A stretch of DNA of 64,000 nt from Methylophaga sp. Lineage in GTDB: Bacteria > Pseudomonadota > Gammaproteobacteria > Nitrosococcales > Methylophagaceae. This document shows positions 31,438-41,002 of this stretch, in pieces. Below the pieces are notes generated by a model, which was not told the origin of the DNA, searched no databases, and was given only the letters and a program-made list of their open reading frames with translations. Location of the stretch: contig DRHW01000012.1 in the NCBI GenBank assembly GCA_011053005.1, forward strand, positions 1-64,000, in the 5' to 3' direction. Position numbers and translations under genes: made by a program. Position 1 is the first letter of the stretch; each line of letters starts with the position of its first letter.

Positions 31438-31991
31438 TTTTGATCCTTGCTGGTCTTCCATGCACGATGTCCCCAAATGATAAGATATTCAAGACCACTA
31501 GTGACGGTACTGGCTACAACAAGCCAAATCATCATCGTTATAGCCAATTCAGCATCAAATAAACCTTGTTGCTGAAAAATCACCAGCAATACTAAACTAA
31601 TCTGTAACGCCGTATTGATCTTACTACTCCATAAGGGTAGAAGTTCGAATTTTCCCACTATAAAGTGATAAGCCAATGCACCAAGCACAATCAATAAATC
31701 ACGACCTAATACCAGCCATAATAACCAATGGGGCAATAAATCTAACCATGTTAAGGTGGCAAAGGTGACGACTAATAATAATTTATCTGCCAGTGGATCG
31801 AGGATCGAGCCTAAGCGTGACTCCCAATGATAATGTTTGGCTAAAAAGCCATCTAATGCATCCGAAAAGCCCGCCACTGCAAACAAGACTAAAGCTGCAA
31901 CAAAGTGCCCCATTATCAAACACCAAATAACGGGAATGACCAGAATAATCCTTAATATTGAAATCAGATTAGGCAGTTGACTCCAGTTCAA
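31434..31991 (-). CDS. CDP-alcohol phosphatidyltransferase (PgsA/cardiolipin-synthase-like)
   Basis: 185 residues. The catalytic motif DG-xx-AR-x8-G-xxx-D-xxx-D appears as DGFLAKHYHWESRLGSILDP followed by LADKLLLV, with K replacing the usual R. Four to five membrane helices surround it. Such enzymes transfer a phosphatidyl group from CDP-diacylglycerol to an alcohol such as glycerol-3-phosphate. Overlaps of 4 bases with both neighbours show tight translational coupling. It may be a second PgsA-type enzyme; the exact acceptor cannot be read. Confidence 0.9.
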   Translation of the reverse strand: MNWSQLPNLISILRIILVIPVIWCLIMGHFVAALVLFAVAGFSDALDGFLAKHYHWESRLGSILDPLADKLLLVVTFATLTWLDLLPHWLLWLVLGRDLLIVLGALAYHFIVGKFELLPLWSSKINTALQISLVLLVIFQQQGLFDAELAITMMIWLVVASTVTSGLEYLIIWGHRAWKTSKDQK

Positions 31992-33052
31992 GGCAATAAC
32001 CGATATCGCATAACATCATCAGCATTATCGCCCTCTTTTGCTATAACGTGTTCAATAGCAAGTGTGCGAACAAAGACAGACTTGTCGCCTTTAATTTGCA
32101 ATGTCACCGCGAGCGTTTCATTTTCCATGCTCACCATTTGTAGATCTGAAACATATTGCAAACGGCCCAAGTAGGTCATCGCCCGTGAATAATCAGCATA
32201 ATCTCTTACGTTAGCAATTTCTAAGGTAGATATAGTCGATGTGGTGTTTTGCTCTTGATCAGTCACCACTTGAGTAAAGTCTCGGGACACTTTATCTGTA
32301 AACTGATCAATGCCTGCTTGTAGCGCGGTAGTTACGTTACCTTGTGATTGCCATTGTTCGCTGGCGACGCCGTCATCAATCAGCGATTGCCAATCAATTT
32401 TAACGTCATCATCTGCTAAGTGAGTCAGTTGTGCTAATAAAATAATTTTTGCACCATAACGCTGTGAAGCTTGCTGTATCGGCGCTGCAAGTCCGGCAGA
32501 AATATCATCAATACTTATTTGGATCTGATCTTGTAAATCCATTATCGGCAATAATATTGGTAATCCACGTCGCACAGCAGCTTGTTCTACTACCTTTTTA
32601 TATTGTGTTTCATCATCTGAAGCCACAATGTGTTTTGTATGGCCATCATCAATCGCCAACCAAACCATCACATCCGGCCGCATTTTAGACCAAATAGGCA
32701 ATCCATTATTGGTCAGCACTTGATTGACAGCGGATTCATTAAACGTCAGTGATAAAGCAAGTTGATTAGCTGGGGTTGCATCATCTAACGTTTCTTGTAG
32801 CTGTTGATATTCAGCTCGTTCAACGAGCGCGTCCACATTAGCCAATATCGGTGTCAAATTAGCTGCATTTAAAGCGGCGCTATCGCCCACCACTTTTAGT
32901 AATACTTGGCGTAAAATATCCGGTGAAACTCGCTGTCTCTCCTGATCATCTTGATTAGCTACAACAGCTTGTGATTGATACAGATCTGCAAGTTCAGCAG
33001 CAAAACTGTTCGTAGCAAACAATGATAGTAGAATGAAAATAATTTTATGCAT
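31988..33052 (-). CDS. DUF2066 protein, exported
   Basis: 354 residues with signal peptide MHKIIFILLSLFATNSFAAE. The body fits DUF2066: YQSQAVVANQDDQERQRVSP and DILRQVLLKVVGDS near the N terminus, then ANQLALSLTFNESAVNQVLT and KMRPDVMVWLAIDDG. Periplasmic, unknown role; in many gammaproteobacteria it starts the DUF2066 - phosphatidyltransferase - permease - hda run seen here. Its start faces purM across 123 bases that must hold divergent promoters. Confidence 0.85.
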   Translation of the reverse strand: MHKIIFILLSLFATNSFAAELADLYQSQAVVANQDDQERQRVSPDILRQVLLKVVGDSAALNAANLTPILANVDALVERAEYQQLQETLDDATPANQLALSLTFNESAVNQVLTNNGLPIWSKMRPDVMVWLAIDDGHTKHIVASDDETQYKKVVEQAAVRRGLPILLPIMDLQDQIQISIDDISAGLAAPIQQASQRYGAKIILLAQLTHLADDDVKIDWQSLIDDGVASEQWQSQGNVTTALQAGIDQFTDKVSRDFTQVVTDQEQNTTSTISTLEIANVRDYADYSRAMTYLGRLQYVSDLQMVSMENETLAVTLQIKGDKSVFVRTLAIEHVIAKEGDNADDVMRYRLLP

Positions 33053-33175
33053 TGTGGTATTCTATCACGCTGTTTTTATAGGCGTGAATGCCGTTTTATT
33101 TATTTTAAAGCTTTGCTCGACAAATCAGCGAAAGAAAATGCTTCGAGCGATGTGACCAATCTCAGGAACTGACAT

Positions 33176-34243
33176 ATGACAAACTCGGCCGACACTAATA
33201 CTTCAGCCCCTTCATCACTGAGCTACCGCGATGCAGGCGTAGATATTGAAGCCGGAAACGCGCTAGTTGATCGCATTAAACCTCATGCGATCAGAACTCG
33301 TCGTCCTGGTGTTATGTCTGGTTTGGGTGGCTTTGGCAGCATGTTTGAATTGCCGCTTGATCGTTATAAAAAGCCTGTTTTAGTATCAGGCACAGATGGT
33401 GTCGGCACTAAATTACGCCTCGCCATCGAGTCTGGTATTCATAACACTATCGGTATCGATCTTGTTGCCATGTGTGCTAATGACATTATTGTTTTAGGTG
33501 CAGAACCTTTATTTTTCTTAGATTATTATGCAACGAGCAAACTTGATATTGATGTAGCAGAATCAGTTGTCTCAGGTATTGCCGATGGCTGTATCTTAGC
33601 GGGCGCAGCATTAGTCGGTGGCGAAACAGCCGAAATGCCAAGCATGTATGAAGATGGTGATTACGATCTTGCTGGTTTTTGTGTTGGTATCGTTGAAAAA
33701 GACAAAGCCATTGATGGTAGCCAAGTGGCTGTCGGTGACGTCATCATCGGTATTGCTTCTTCTGGTCCACACTCGAATGGTTATTCATTAATTCGTAAGA
33801 TTCTTGAACGTAGTCAAGATGAATTATCAACACCATTTGCTGGTAGTACTTTAGGTGAACATCTAATGGCACCGACCCGAATTTATGTTAAATCATTATT
33901 GCAACTTAATGAAAGCATTAACATTCATGCCCTATCTCACATCACTGGCGGCGGTTTGTTAGAGAATATTCCTCGTGTACTTCCAAAAAATGTGTGTGCC
34001 GTGATTGATGCCAATAGCTGGCAACGACCTGCTGTTTTTGATTGGTTACAAGACCAAGGTAATGTGATCGACGAAGAAATGTACCGCACATTTAATAATG
34101 GCATTGGTATGGTCGTTTGTGTTGCTAAAGATGATACTGAACAAACCTTATCGCTATTAGCACAATACGGCGAAACGGCGTATCAAATTGGTCATATTGA
34201 ACAATCTGAGCAAACTATTCCTCATGTTGTTATTAATAAATAA
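33176..34243 (+). CDS. purM: Phosphoribosylformylglycinamidine cyclo-ligase (AIR synthetase)
   Basis: 355 residues. Begins after a leader AGGAACTGACAT. Family segments: [40 protein letters not shown] (ATP/substrate loop), [20 protein letters not shown], and [20 protein letters not shown], ending with [14 protein letters not shown]. It makes aminoimidazole ribotide from FGAM using ATP, fifth step of purine synthesis. It is followed after 2 bases by purN. Confidence 0.97.
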   Translation: MTNSADTNTSAPSSLSYRDAGVDIEAGNALVDRIKPHAIRTRRPGVMSGLGGFGSMFELPLDRYKKPVLVSGTDGVGTKLRLAIESGIHNTIGIDLVAMCANDIIVLGAEPLFFLDYYATSKLDIDVAESVVSGIADGCILAGAALVGGETAEMPSMYEDGDYDLAGFCVGIVEKDKAIDGSQVAVGDVIIGIASSGPHSNGYSLIRKILERSQDELSTPFAGSTLGEHLMAPTRIYVKSLLQLNESINIHALSHITGGGLLENIPRVLPKNVCAVIDANSWQRPAVFDWLQDQGNVIDEEMYRTFNNGIGMVVCVAKDDTEQTLSLLAQYGETAYQIGHIEQSEQTIPHVVINK

Positions 34244-34245
34244 TC

Positions 34246-34845
34246 GTGATTAACAGTACAAACATGGCAGATAAAACTCCTCGCGTTGTCATCCTGATTT
34301 CAGGACGTGGCAGTAATATGATTTCGATTGTCAAAGCAGTAAATGACGGTGAATTGCCAATTAAAATAGTAGCCGTTATTAGCAATCGGCCTGATGCAGC
34401 CGGCATTGAATTTGCCCAGCAAGCGGGTATTGATACAGCCATCATTGATCATAAAGCCTATGCATCACGCGAAGACTTTGACCAAGCAATGGCAACTAAG
34501 ATTGATACTTACTCGCCAAACTTAGTCGTTTTAGCTGGCTTTATGCGAATTTTAACGGCTGAATTTGTTAAACATTATGCGAATAAATTGATTAATATTC
34601 ACCCTGCTCTATTACCAAAATTCAAAGGCATGGATACACATCAACGTGCGATTGATGCCGGCGAAACTGAGCACGGTGCCAGTGTTCATTTTGTGACTGC
34701 TGAACTTGATGCTGGCCCTGTTATTTTGCAAGCTAAAGTCCCTGTTTTAAGCTCTGATACTGCCGATACATTGGCCGCTAGAGTGTTAGAACAAGAACAT
34801 AAGCTTTATCCTGACGCAATAAATAAACTGGTGGCTGGGTCGTAA
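34246..34845 (+). CDS. purN: Phosphoribosylglycinamide formyltransferase
   Basis: 199 residues from GTG at 34246; an ATG at 34264 (MADKTPRV) is an alternative giving 193 residues and aligning better with the usual family start. Motifs: PRVVILISGRGSNMISIVKA (glycinamide ribotide phosphate loop), NIHPALLPKFKGMDTHQRAI with the catalytic N, H and the DTH segment, and ASVHFVTAELDAGPVILQAK with the catalytic aspartate. It transfers formyl from 10-formyl-THF to GAR. Coupled to purM. Confidence 0.96.
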   Translation: MINSTNMADKTPRVVILISGRGSNMISIVKAVNDGELPIKIVAVISNRPDAAGIEFAQQAGIDTAIIDHKAYASREDFDQAMATKIDTYSPNLVVLAGFMRILTAEFVKHYANKLINIHPALLPKFKGMDTHQRAIDAGETEHGASVHFVTAELDAGPVILQAKVPVLSSDTADTLAARVLEQEHKLYPDAINKLVAGS

Positions 34846-34846
34846 T

Positions 34847-35605
34847 ATGTTTCGAGCAATAGTCTTATGTCTACTTCTAATGCCGTTATCTCTAGCTGCG
34901 AAGGAGATTCCGGACTTCTCGGCAAATTATTTGGTGATGCTAAACGGTATTCAAGCAGGCGACTTAAAGCAACGTTTATCGACTAATGCCAATGGTACTC
35001 GCGAGTTTAATTCCTCAACGCAAGCTCAAGGTATATTCGCTTTTTTCAAACCAGATGTTATTGAAGAAATAAGCACTTGGACGATGCTTAATAATAAAAT
35101 CCAACCACACCATTATATTTATCAACGCAGCGGTGGCAAAAAAGAAAAATATCTAGAGCTCAATTTCGATTGGCAGTCAAATCAGCTGTCTATCAATGAT
35201 AAGAATCATCCTTGGCAGCTTGAACTTGAACCTGACACACTCGATAAATTAATCTATCAACTCGCCTTGATGAATGATCTGGATAAAAATAAAAAACAAT
35301 ATAATTATCGCATCGCAGATGGTGGAAAAATTAAAACCTACACCATCATGTTGCTTGGTGAAGAGACTGTAATGACGCCTCTTGGCAGAATCAAAACGGT
35401 AAAACTCAAACGATTAAGAGATGAAGAGAGTAAACGTCAAACCGTACTTTGGTGTGCCCCAGCGCTTAATTATTTACCTGTAAGATTAGAGCATACTGAA
35501 AAAGACGGTACCGTTTTTACTGCGAGCCTTCGTCGTTTAAGAGGTATTTCTACCGACAAGGCTTTTATTCAAAGTGGCGGCGATGCTAAAGCCGGCTTTA
35601 ATTAA
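34847..35605 (+). CDS. DUF3108 protein, exported
   Basis: 252 residues with signal peptide MFRAIVLCLLLMPLSLAAKE. DUF3108 pattern: ANYLVMLNGIQAGDLKQRLS, FFKPDVIEEISTWTMLNNKI, YIYQRSGGKKEKYLELNFDW and TPLGRIKTVKLKRLRDEESK, then VLWCAPALNYLPVRLEH. Predicted periplasmic beta-sandwich. It follows purN with one base gap, a frequent arrangement in gammaproteobacteria. Function unknown. Confidence 0.85.
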   Translation: MFRAIVLCLLLMPLSLAAKEIPDFSANYLVMLNGIQAGDLKQRLSTNANGTREFNSSTQAQGIFAFFKPDVIEEISTWTMLNNKIQPHHYIYQRSGGKKEKYLELNFDWQSNQLSINDKNHPWQLELEPDTLDKLIYQLALMNDLDKNKKQYNYRIADGGKIKTYTIMLLGEETVMTPLGRIKTVKLKRLRDEESKRQTVLWCAPALNYLPVRLEHTEKDGTVFTASLRRLRGISTDKAFIQSGGDAKAGFN

Positions 35606-35617
35606 GTAAGGTAAGAG

Positions 35618-36214
35618 ATGACAGACAAACAATTCACCATTCTTGAAGAAAAGGTACTGCATAAAGGCTTTTTTAGTATGACAAGCATTACGCTTAAACA
35701 TACGTTATATAAAGGTGGTTGGAGTCAACCTATCACAAGGGAAGTATTTCAACGTGGTAATTGTGTGGCTGTTTTACTTTATGACCCACTCCGTGATGAA
35801 GTGGTCATTATCGAACAATTTCGAGCTGGCGCGATGCAAATGCCTGAGCAAGCTTGGCTATTAGAAATCGTCGCCGGTGCTATTGAGCCGGGCGAAACTG
35901 CTGAAGAAGTTGCTTACCGAGAATCAGTTGAAGAAGCTGGCTGTGAAATTCAGCAACTCATCAAAATAAATGATTTTTTTACTTCACCGGGCGGTACATC
36001 AGAATTGTTAACGTTGTTTTATGGCAAAGTTGATACAAGCGGTATAGGTGGAATTCATGGTCTAGATCATGAAGATGAAGATATTTTTGTCACCACTATG
36101 AAGTTTGATGACGTTTATAAACTATTACTCGACGGTAAAATATTGTCTGCTATCCCGATTATTGCCATTCAATGGCTATTTATTAATCGCGATAAATTGC
36201 GTCAGACTAGCTGA
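35618..36214 (+). CDS. nudF: ADP-ribose diphosphatase (Nudix)
   Basis: 198 residues. The Nudix box is GAIEPGETAEEVAYRESVEE followed by AGC, matching GX5EX7REUXEEXGU. The 15-residue downstream ITDFFTSPGG-type segment reads KINDFFTSPGGTSELLTLFY, typical of ADP-ribose pyrophosphatases. N-terminal RGNCVAVLLYDPLRDEVVII and EQFRAGAM complete the family pattern. It cleaves ADP-ribose to AMP and ribose-5-phosphate. Its 3' end overlaps the convergent mutarotase gene by 8 bases. Confidence 0.95.
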   Translation: MTDKQFTILEEKVLHKGFFSMTSITLKHTLYKGGWSQPITREVFQRGNCVAVLLYDPLRDEVVIIEQFRAGAMQMPEQAWLLEIVAGAIEPGETAEEVAYRESVEEAGCEIQQLIKINDFFTSPGGTSELLTLFYGKVDTSGIGGIHGLDHEDEDIFVTTMKFDDVYKLLLDGKILSAIPIIAIQWLFINRDKLRQTS

Positions 36215-37115
36215 TACTGAATACCGTTGTAACGACATGTTCCCTACCCGCTGGAATAATCGTCAGGCTATCTGTAAATACATTTGCAGTTTCAACACAT
36301 ACAAAATTTCGATAACTATCCTGATTCAAATCATTCTTGTTACTGCTCAAAGACGTCCAAGGATTCCATATGATGGTACTTTCACTGCCATGTGACGAAA
36401 TATTGATCGTGCGATCGAAACCACTATCGATCAATGAAATATGTTTGGGTGATTTCTGATAAATTCTATCAATTTGATCTGTCACCGCTACATCATCTAT
36501 TTGTTGTTTAACAGCAAATGAATCTAACTTATCAAGATATGCCTTGCCATCCAACCCTTTAATTAACACATTACTAACATCGCTCACCTTAAAATAGGTA
36601 TGTAACGCTTCTGTGATAGTAAAAAATTCTGTGCCGGTATTTTTGGTTTTAAGTGTTACTTCTAGCTCAGGACCGATAATAAATTGTAGTTCTAAATTAA
36701 ACTCATAATCCCATATCTGCCTCGTCCTATCGTTATCAGCTGTGACCAATATAATGCTTGTTCTACCATCTTCTAACATTTCTGTTGTTCGAACATGCCA
36801 CAGTTGATTACGCACAAAACCATGATGAGGACGTTCTATTTCAGAGGTATGATCATCTCCAAACCAGGGCCAGCAAATAGGAATACCACCACGAATTGCT
36901 TTACCTTCTTGGTACTGCACTTTCTCACTCAAGAAAAATAAATCTTCTTCCGCATCATTAGGATGATAAGAAACGATTTGACCAGCGTAGGTAGATATTT
37001 TGGCTTTGGCGTACTGATTGGTAATATCAATCATGACAAAACCATTGTCCGCGAGGCTAAACTCTACGTGGTCTTTAATGCCAAATTGCTGGTTCAATTG
37101 TGTCTTATTCTGCAT
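36207..37115 (-). CDS. D-hexose-6-phosphate mutarotase (YeaD-like aldose epimerase)
   Basis: 302 residues of galactose-mutarotase-like fold: STYAGQIVSYHPNDAEEDLF, the motif AIRGGIPICWPWFGDDHTSE, PHHGFVRNQLWHV with the catalytic histidine, ITEALHTYFKVSDVSNVLIK with the second histidine, and C-terminal IIWNPWTSLSS with YRNFVCVETAN carrying the catalytic glutamate. Expected reaction is interconversion of alpha and beta anomers of glucose-6-phosphate. Could feed the Entner-Doudoroff genes edd/eda further right; that link is inference. Confidence 0.9.
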   Translation of the reverse strand: MQNKTQLNQQFGIKDHVEFSLADNGFVMIDITNQYAKAKISTYAGQIVSYHPNDAEEDLFFLSEKVQYQEGKAIRGGIPICWPWFGDDHTSEIERPHHGFVRNQLWHVRTTEMLEDGRTSIILVTADNDRTRQIWDYEFNLELQFIIGPELEVTLKTKNTGTEFFTITEALHTYFKVSDVSNVLIKGLDGKAYLDKLDSFAVKQQIDDVAVTDQIDRIYQKSPKHISLIDSGFDRTINISSHGSESTIIWNPWTSLSSNKNDLNQDSYRNFVCVETANVFTDSLTIIPAGREHVVTTVFSIS

Positions 37116-37142
37116 ATATTTTTATTCTGGCTGTATTAAAAA

Positions 37143-37175
37143 TTAAAAGACGGGCTATAAAGCCCGCCTTTGTAT
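37143..37175 (-). terminator. Rho-independent terminator after slyD
   Basis: Minus strand GGCGGGCTTTATAGCCCGTC forms a stem followed by TTTTAATTTTTAA. It lies about 135 bases past the slyD stop; it also separates slyD from the mutarotase start region. Confidence 0.75.
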
Positions 37176-37308
37176 CATCGTTATACTTTAACTAAAGTTA
37201 TATGAGTTCAACTACTTAAGAGATAGATAAATTAATATGAACAGATTGTATTAGAAATCTAATCTTTCAACGTCAATTTAATCTCTTGTAATTGAAAAAA
37301 ACGATTGC

Positions 37309-37791
37309 TTAGTGGTGATGACCGCCGTCACCATGTACATGACCATGTGCTAATTCTTCAGCAGTGGCTTCACGCACTTCACGAACGGTTACATCAAAAT
37401 TCAAATGAACGCCCGCTAATGGATGATTACCGTCAACAGTCACCATATCATCAGTGATTGCAACAACTGTTACCATGACAGGACCATCATCGGTTTCAGA
37501 TTCAAATTGCATACCGACTTCGATATTTTCAACGCCGCCAAATAATTCTTTTGGTACTTCTTGTGCCATTTCATCATGACGCTCGCCGTAAGCTTTAGCA
37601 GGCTCAATGCTCGCTTTAACTTTATCGCCCGCTTCATGGCCTTCTAATGCTTCTTCAAGACCATCAATGATGTTACCGAAGCCTTGTAAGTAGGCTAAAG
37701 GACCTGCACCATCAGATGTATCAATAACTTCGCCTTCATTGTTGGTTAATGTGTAGTCAATAACGACAACAGTATTTTCTGCTATTTTCAT
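37309..37791 (-). CDS. slyD: FKBP-type peptidyl-prolyl isomerase SlyD
   Basis: 160 residues. N-terminal FKBP strands MKIAENTVVVIDYTLTNNEG, the LAYLQGFGNIIDGLEEALEG segment around the isomerase site, and the inserted IF chaperone domain (GVENIEVGMQFESETDDGPV and MVTVVAITDDMVTVDGNHPL). The C terminus HGHVHGDGGHHH is a short histidine-rich metal-binding tail. A cytoplasmic folding helper and nickel/zinc handler. Single gene with its own terminator. Confidence 0.95.
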   Translation of the reverse strand: MKIAENTVVVIDYTLTNNEGEVIDTSDGAGPLAYLQGFGNIIDGLEEALEGHEAGDKVKASIEPAKAYGERHDEMAQEVPKELFGGVENIEVGMQFESETDDGPVMVTVVAITDDMVTVDGNHPLAGVHLNFDVTVREVREATAEELAHGHVHGDGGHHH

Positions 37792-37858
37792 TTTAATTTC
37801 CTTAAGAATTGAATTTATATTTGCTGAGGTACAGTTGGCACCGTTCTCAACAGTGCGA

Positions 37859-39112
37859 TTACATATGCTTGATTACTGACTCTGCGTAATCACTACTACT
37901 TAGGGCTGGAACACCAACCATCTCAGCCAAGTCACAGGTAACCTGACTATTCATAATTGCACCTGCAACACCCGCGACAACTAAATCGGCTGCTTCAAGC
38001 CAGCCAAGATGACGTAGTAACATTTCGGCTGATAAGATTAATGATGATGGATTTGCCATATTTTTACCCGCTAATGCAGGCGCTGTACCATGAGTCGCTT
38101 CAAAGATTGCAATTGAATCAGATAAGTTTGCTCCGGGAGCAATACCAATGCCGCCGACTTGAGCTGCTAAGGCATCAGAGATGTAATCACCATTTAGATT
38201 TAATGTTGCGACCACATCATAAGCAGAGGGGTGTAACAAAATTTCTTGTAAAAAGGCATCAGCAATACAGTCTTTAATGACGATTTCTTTACCAGTATTT
38301 GGATTTTTGAATGATTTCCACTCGCCGCCATTCAAAGGGATTGCACCAAACTCTTTTGCTGCAAGTTCATAACCCCATAGTTTGAAACCACCTTCAGTGA
38401 ATTTCATAATATTGCCTTTGTGGACAATTGTCACAGAATCACGGTCGTTATCAATGGCATATTGAATCGCTTTACGCACTAAACGCTCTGTTCCTTCGCG
38501 AGAAACAGGCTTGATGCCGATACCTGATGTTTCAGGGAAACGGATTTTAGTCACACCCATTTCTTCTTGTAAAAATTTGATCACTTTTTGAGCTTCAGCG
38601 CTTTCTGCCGCCCATTCAATACCGGCATAAATATCTTCTGAATTTTCACGGAAGATAACCATATCGATCTTTTCAGGTGCTTTAACAGGACTAGGTGTTC
38701 CCGGATAATAACGAACAGGACGTTGGCAAAGATATAAATCAAGTGTTTGACGCATCGTTACATTTAATGAACGCATACCGCCGCCCACAGGAGTCATCAA
38801 AGGACCTTTTATCGAAACAACATAGTCTTTTAAAGCCTGCATCGTTTCTTCTGGCAAATACTGATTATCGCCGTAGACTTCAGTCGCTTTTTCACCCGCA
38901 TATACTTCCATCCATGCGATTTTACGCTCACCGCTATACGCTTTTTCAACAGCAGCATCGATAACAGATATCATCGCTGGTGTAATATCAACACCAATGC
39001 CATCACCTTGAATAAATGGAATAATCGGTTGATTCGGTACAGTTAAAGAATAATCGTTATTGACACTAATAACGCTGCCATTCTGTGGTAAATGGATGTG
39101 TTCGAAAGCCAT
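37859..39112 (-). CDS. icd: NADP-dependent isocitrate dehydrogenase
   Basis: 417 residues, close to the E. coli type. Visible: [20 protein letters not shown], the substrate loop [20 protein letters not shown] with the phosphorylatable serine and binding arginines, [34 protein letters not shown] with the catalytic lysine, and [20 protein letters not shown] with metal-binding aspartates. It oxidises isocitrate to 2-oxoglutarate. Upstream region to 39313 is shared with the divergent DUF692 gene. Confidence 0.97.
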   Translation of the reverse strand: MAFEHIHLPQNGSVISVNNDYSLTVPNQPIIPFIQGDGIGVDITPAMISVIDAAVEKAYSGERKIAWMEVYAGEKATEVYGDNQYLPEETMQALKDYVVSIKGPLMTPVGGGMRSLNVTMRQTLDLYLCQRPVRYYPGTPSPVKAPEKIDMVIFRENSEDIYAGIEWAAESAEAQKVIKFLQEEMGVTKIRFPETSGIGIKPVSREGTERLVRKAIQYAIDNDRDSVTIVHKGNIMKFTEGGFKLWGYELAAKEFGAIPLNGGEWKSFKNPNTGKEIVIKDCIADAFLQEILLHPSAYDVVATLNLNGDYISDALAAQVGGIGIAPGANLSDSIAIFEATHGTAPALAGKNMANPSSLILSAEMLLRHLGWLEAADLVVAGVAGAIMNSQVTCDLAEMVGVPALSSSDYAESVIKHM

Positions 39113-39313
39113 TCAGTGAGGCTCCTGATAATTAAAAGCGATATTTTAGCACTAAGTACGCTTCCAACCAAAAAAATGACTATTTACGTTAAAAACAAAT
39201 GTACACGTTCACCTCACATCAATGACAAGATAAAGATCTCAACCTAAATCAACATGTAACATTTAGGCTTATCATTCGTCATAATGATAGAACATGAAAT
39301 CGGGAGATATTTA

Positions 39314-40162
39314 ATGAATACAGCCTCATGCCCAATAACTGGTGCAGGTTTAGGTTTACGCAGAAGCTTTATGAATGAGCTGGATGCACTTGACCATAAC
39401 CCTGCTGACTTCCTTGAAGTCGCACCTGAAAACTGGATGGAAATGGGCGGCGCATTAGGCAAGAAATTTACACATTTTGCCGACCGTTATCCGATGATCT
39501 GTCATGGCCTATCATTATCTATCGGTAGTCCTGCGCCGTTGGATGAAGACTTTCTGATCCGTTTGAAAAAGTTCTTCGATAAACACAATATCCGATCTTA
39601 TAGCGAACATCTCAGTTATTGCAGTGATGATGGTCATCTTTATGATTTGATGCCTATTCCCTTCACTCCAGAAGCGGTTGACCATGTTGCCAAACGTATT
39701 CAACGGGTTCAAGAGATTTTGGAGCGACCACTGATCATTGAAAACGTCTCTTATTATGCAGCTCCAGGTCAGGAAATGTCGGAAATTGACTTTTTAAATG
39801 GTGTGCTCGAACAGGCCGATTGTGACTTATTACTCGATGTTAATAATATTTATGTTAATAGCATTAATCATGGTTATGACGCGGCAAATTATATTAAATC
39901 GATAAACAGTGATCGCATTGCATACTTACATATTGCAGGCCATTACGATGAAGCTGATGATCTAAAAGTCGATACCCACGGCGCCGATATTATCGATCCG
40001 GTTTGGAAATTATTAGAACTCACTTATCAACATCATGGCGTATTGCCGACATTATTAGAACGTGACTTTAATATTCCATCGCTTGACACACTTATTACCG
40101 AGGTCGATAAAATTCGTCATTATCAGTCGATTCAGGAACATGCTCATGTCGCAACAGCCTAA
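39314..40162 (+). CDS. bufB: DUF692 multinuclear non-heme iron oxidase (BufB/MbnB-like)
   Basis: 282 residues from the ATG at 39314, which has GGGAGA at a proper distance; the ATG at 39284 lacks a ribosome binding site. TIM-barrel family with metal ligands in YPMICHGLSLSIGSPAPLDE, SYSEHLSYC, PLIIENVSYYA, DLLLDVNNIYVNSINHG, IAYLHIAGHYD, KVDTHGA and LLERDFNIPS. These enzymes modify cysteines of partner peptides (methanobactin, bufferins) with DUF2063-type partners. The partner gene follows with overlap. No precursor peptide of the bufferin type is visible next to it, so the substrate is unknown. Confidence 0.9.
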   Translation: MNTASCPITGAGLGLRRSFMNELDALDHNPADFLEVAPENWMEMGGALGKKFTHFADRYPMICHGLSLSIGSPAPLDEDFLIRLKKFFDKHNIRSYSEHLSYCSDDGHLYDLMPIPFTPEAVDHVAKRIQRVQEILERPLIIENVSYYAAPGQEMSEIDFLNGVLEQADCDLLLDVNNIYVNSINHGYDAANYIKSINSDRIAYLHIAGHYDEADDLKVDTHGADIIDPVWKLLELTYQHHGVLPTLLERDFNIPSLDTLITEVDKIRHYQSIQEHAHVATA

Positions 40163-40907
40163 AAAACCAAGCTTTATTGATACTCAATATCAGTTTGCGG
40201 CTTTCCTGCGTGATCCTGATAATCAGCCGATGCCAGACAATATAGAACCTAGGCGCATGGCGATTTACCGTGAACTGTTTTATAACAATATCGAAGGGTT
40301 TATCGCCAACGGCTTTCCTGTTCTGAGAGAAATTTTCTCAGATAAAGCGTGGCATGACATGATCCGTGACTTCATGATAAAACATCATTGCAAAACACCC
40401 GTTTTCCATGAGATCGCTCGCGAGTTTTTAGCCTATCTCGAAGATGAACGTGACAATGCAAATGATCCGATTTTTATTCAAGAACTAGCTCATTATGAAT
40501 GGGTAGAATTAGCATTAAGCGTATTAGATGAGGTTGAAAACGAAGTAACAATCAATCCAGACAATTTGTGCTTGAACGCCCATTTTAAGACCGCATCTTT
40601 AGCTTGGCCCTTAGTTTACAATTATCCCGTACACAAGATTGGCCCTGATTTTCAACCTAATGAAAGAAGTAACAGTCCGGTTCATCTGCTTGTGTATCGT
40701 AGCAAAACAGACAGCATTAGATTTTTAGAGTTAAACCCCGTGAGTGCTCGTCTTATCGACTTACTTAATGAGAGATTAACCGGCCAAATAGCCGCTGAAC
40801 AAATTGCAACTGAACTTCAACACTCCAATCCACAAGTGGTCATTGATGGCGCACAAGCATTGATTAATGACTGGTTGCAACGGGGAATATTACTGGCAAC
40901 CTCATAA
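40146..40907 (+). CDS. bufC: DUF2063 partner protein of the DUF692 oxidase (BufC-like)
   Basis: 253 residues from the ATG at 40146 (AGGAA eight bases ahead; 40140 is equally close); the frame upstream to 40062 lies wholly within the DUF692 gene. N-terminal DUF2063 domain: QYQFAAFLRDPDNQPMPDNI, RRMAIYRELFYNNIEGFIAN, GFPVLREIFSDKAWHDMIRD. The rest has LAHYEWVELALSVLDEV and a C-terminal winged-helix-like PVSARLIDLLNERLTGQIAA. It probably binds the peptide substrate and presents it to the oxidase. Overlaps bufB by 17 bases. Confidence 0.88.
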   Translation: MSQQPKKPSFIDTQYQFAAFLRDPDNQPMPDNIEPRRMAIYRELFYNNIEGFIANGFPVLREIFSDKAWHDMIRDFMIKHHCKTPVFHEIAREFLAYLEDERDNANDPIFIQELAHYEWVELALSVLDEVENEVTINPDNLCLNAHFKTASLAWPLVYNYPVHKIGPDFQPNERSNSPVHLLVYRSKTDSIRFLELNPVSARLIDLLNERLTGQIAAEQIATELQHSNPQVVIDGAQALINDWLQRGILLATS

Positions 40908-40944
40908 ATCGCAGTAAGTCACACCATAATTAAATCGTAAGATA

Positions 40945-40985
40945 CAAAAAAGGGACAGAAAACGTGTGTTTGCTGTCCCTTTTCA
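40945..40985. terminator. Bidirectional terminator between bufC and eda
   Basis: AAAAAAGGGACAG and CTGTCCCTTTT form an 11-bp stem with a 13-base loop. It has A-tract on one side and T-tract on the other, so it can serve both convergent units. Confidence 0.85.
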
Positions 40986-41002
40986 GTTTGTCGAAGGAGA
41001 AA

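Noticed and set aside
39176-39247. 23-residue plus-strand frame with one cysteine just upstream of the DUF692 gene, a possible precursor peptide
   Set aside because: No ribosome binding site, no signal peptide, only one cysteine, and no resemblance to bufferin or methanobactin precursors.
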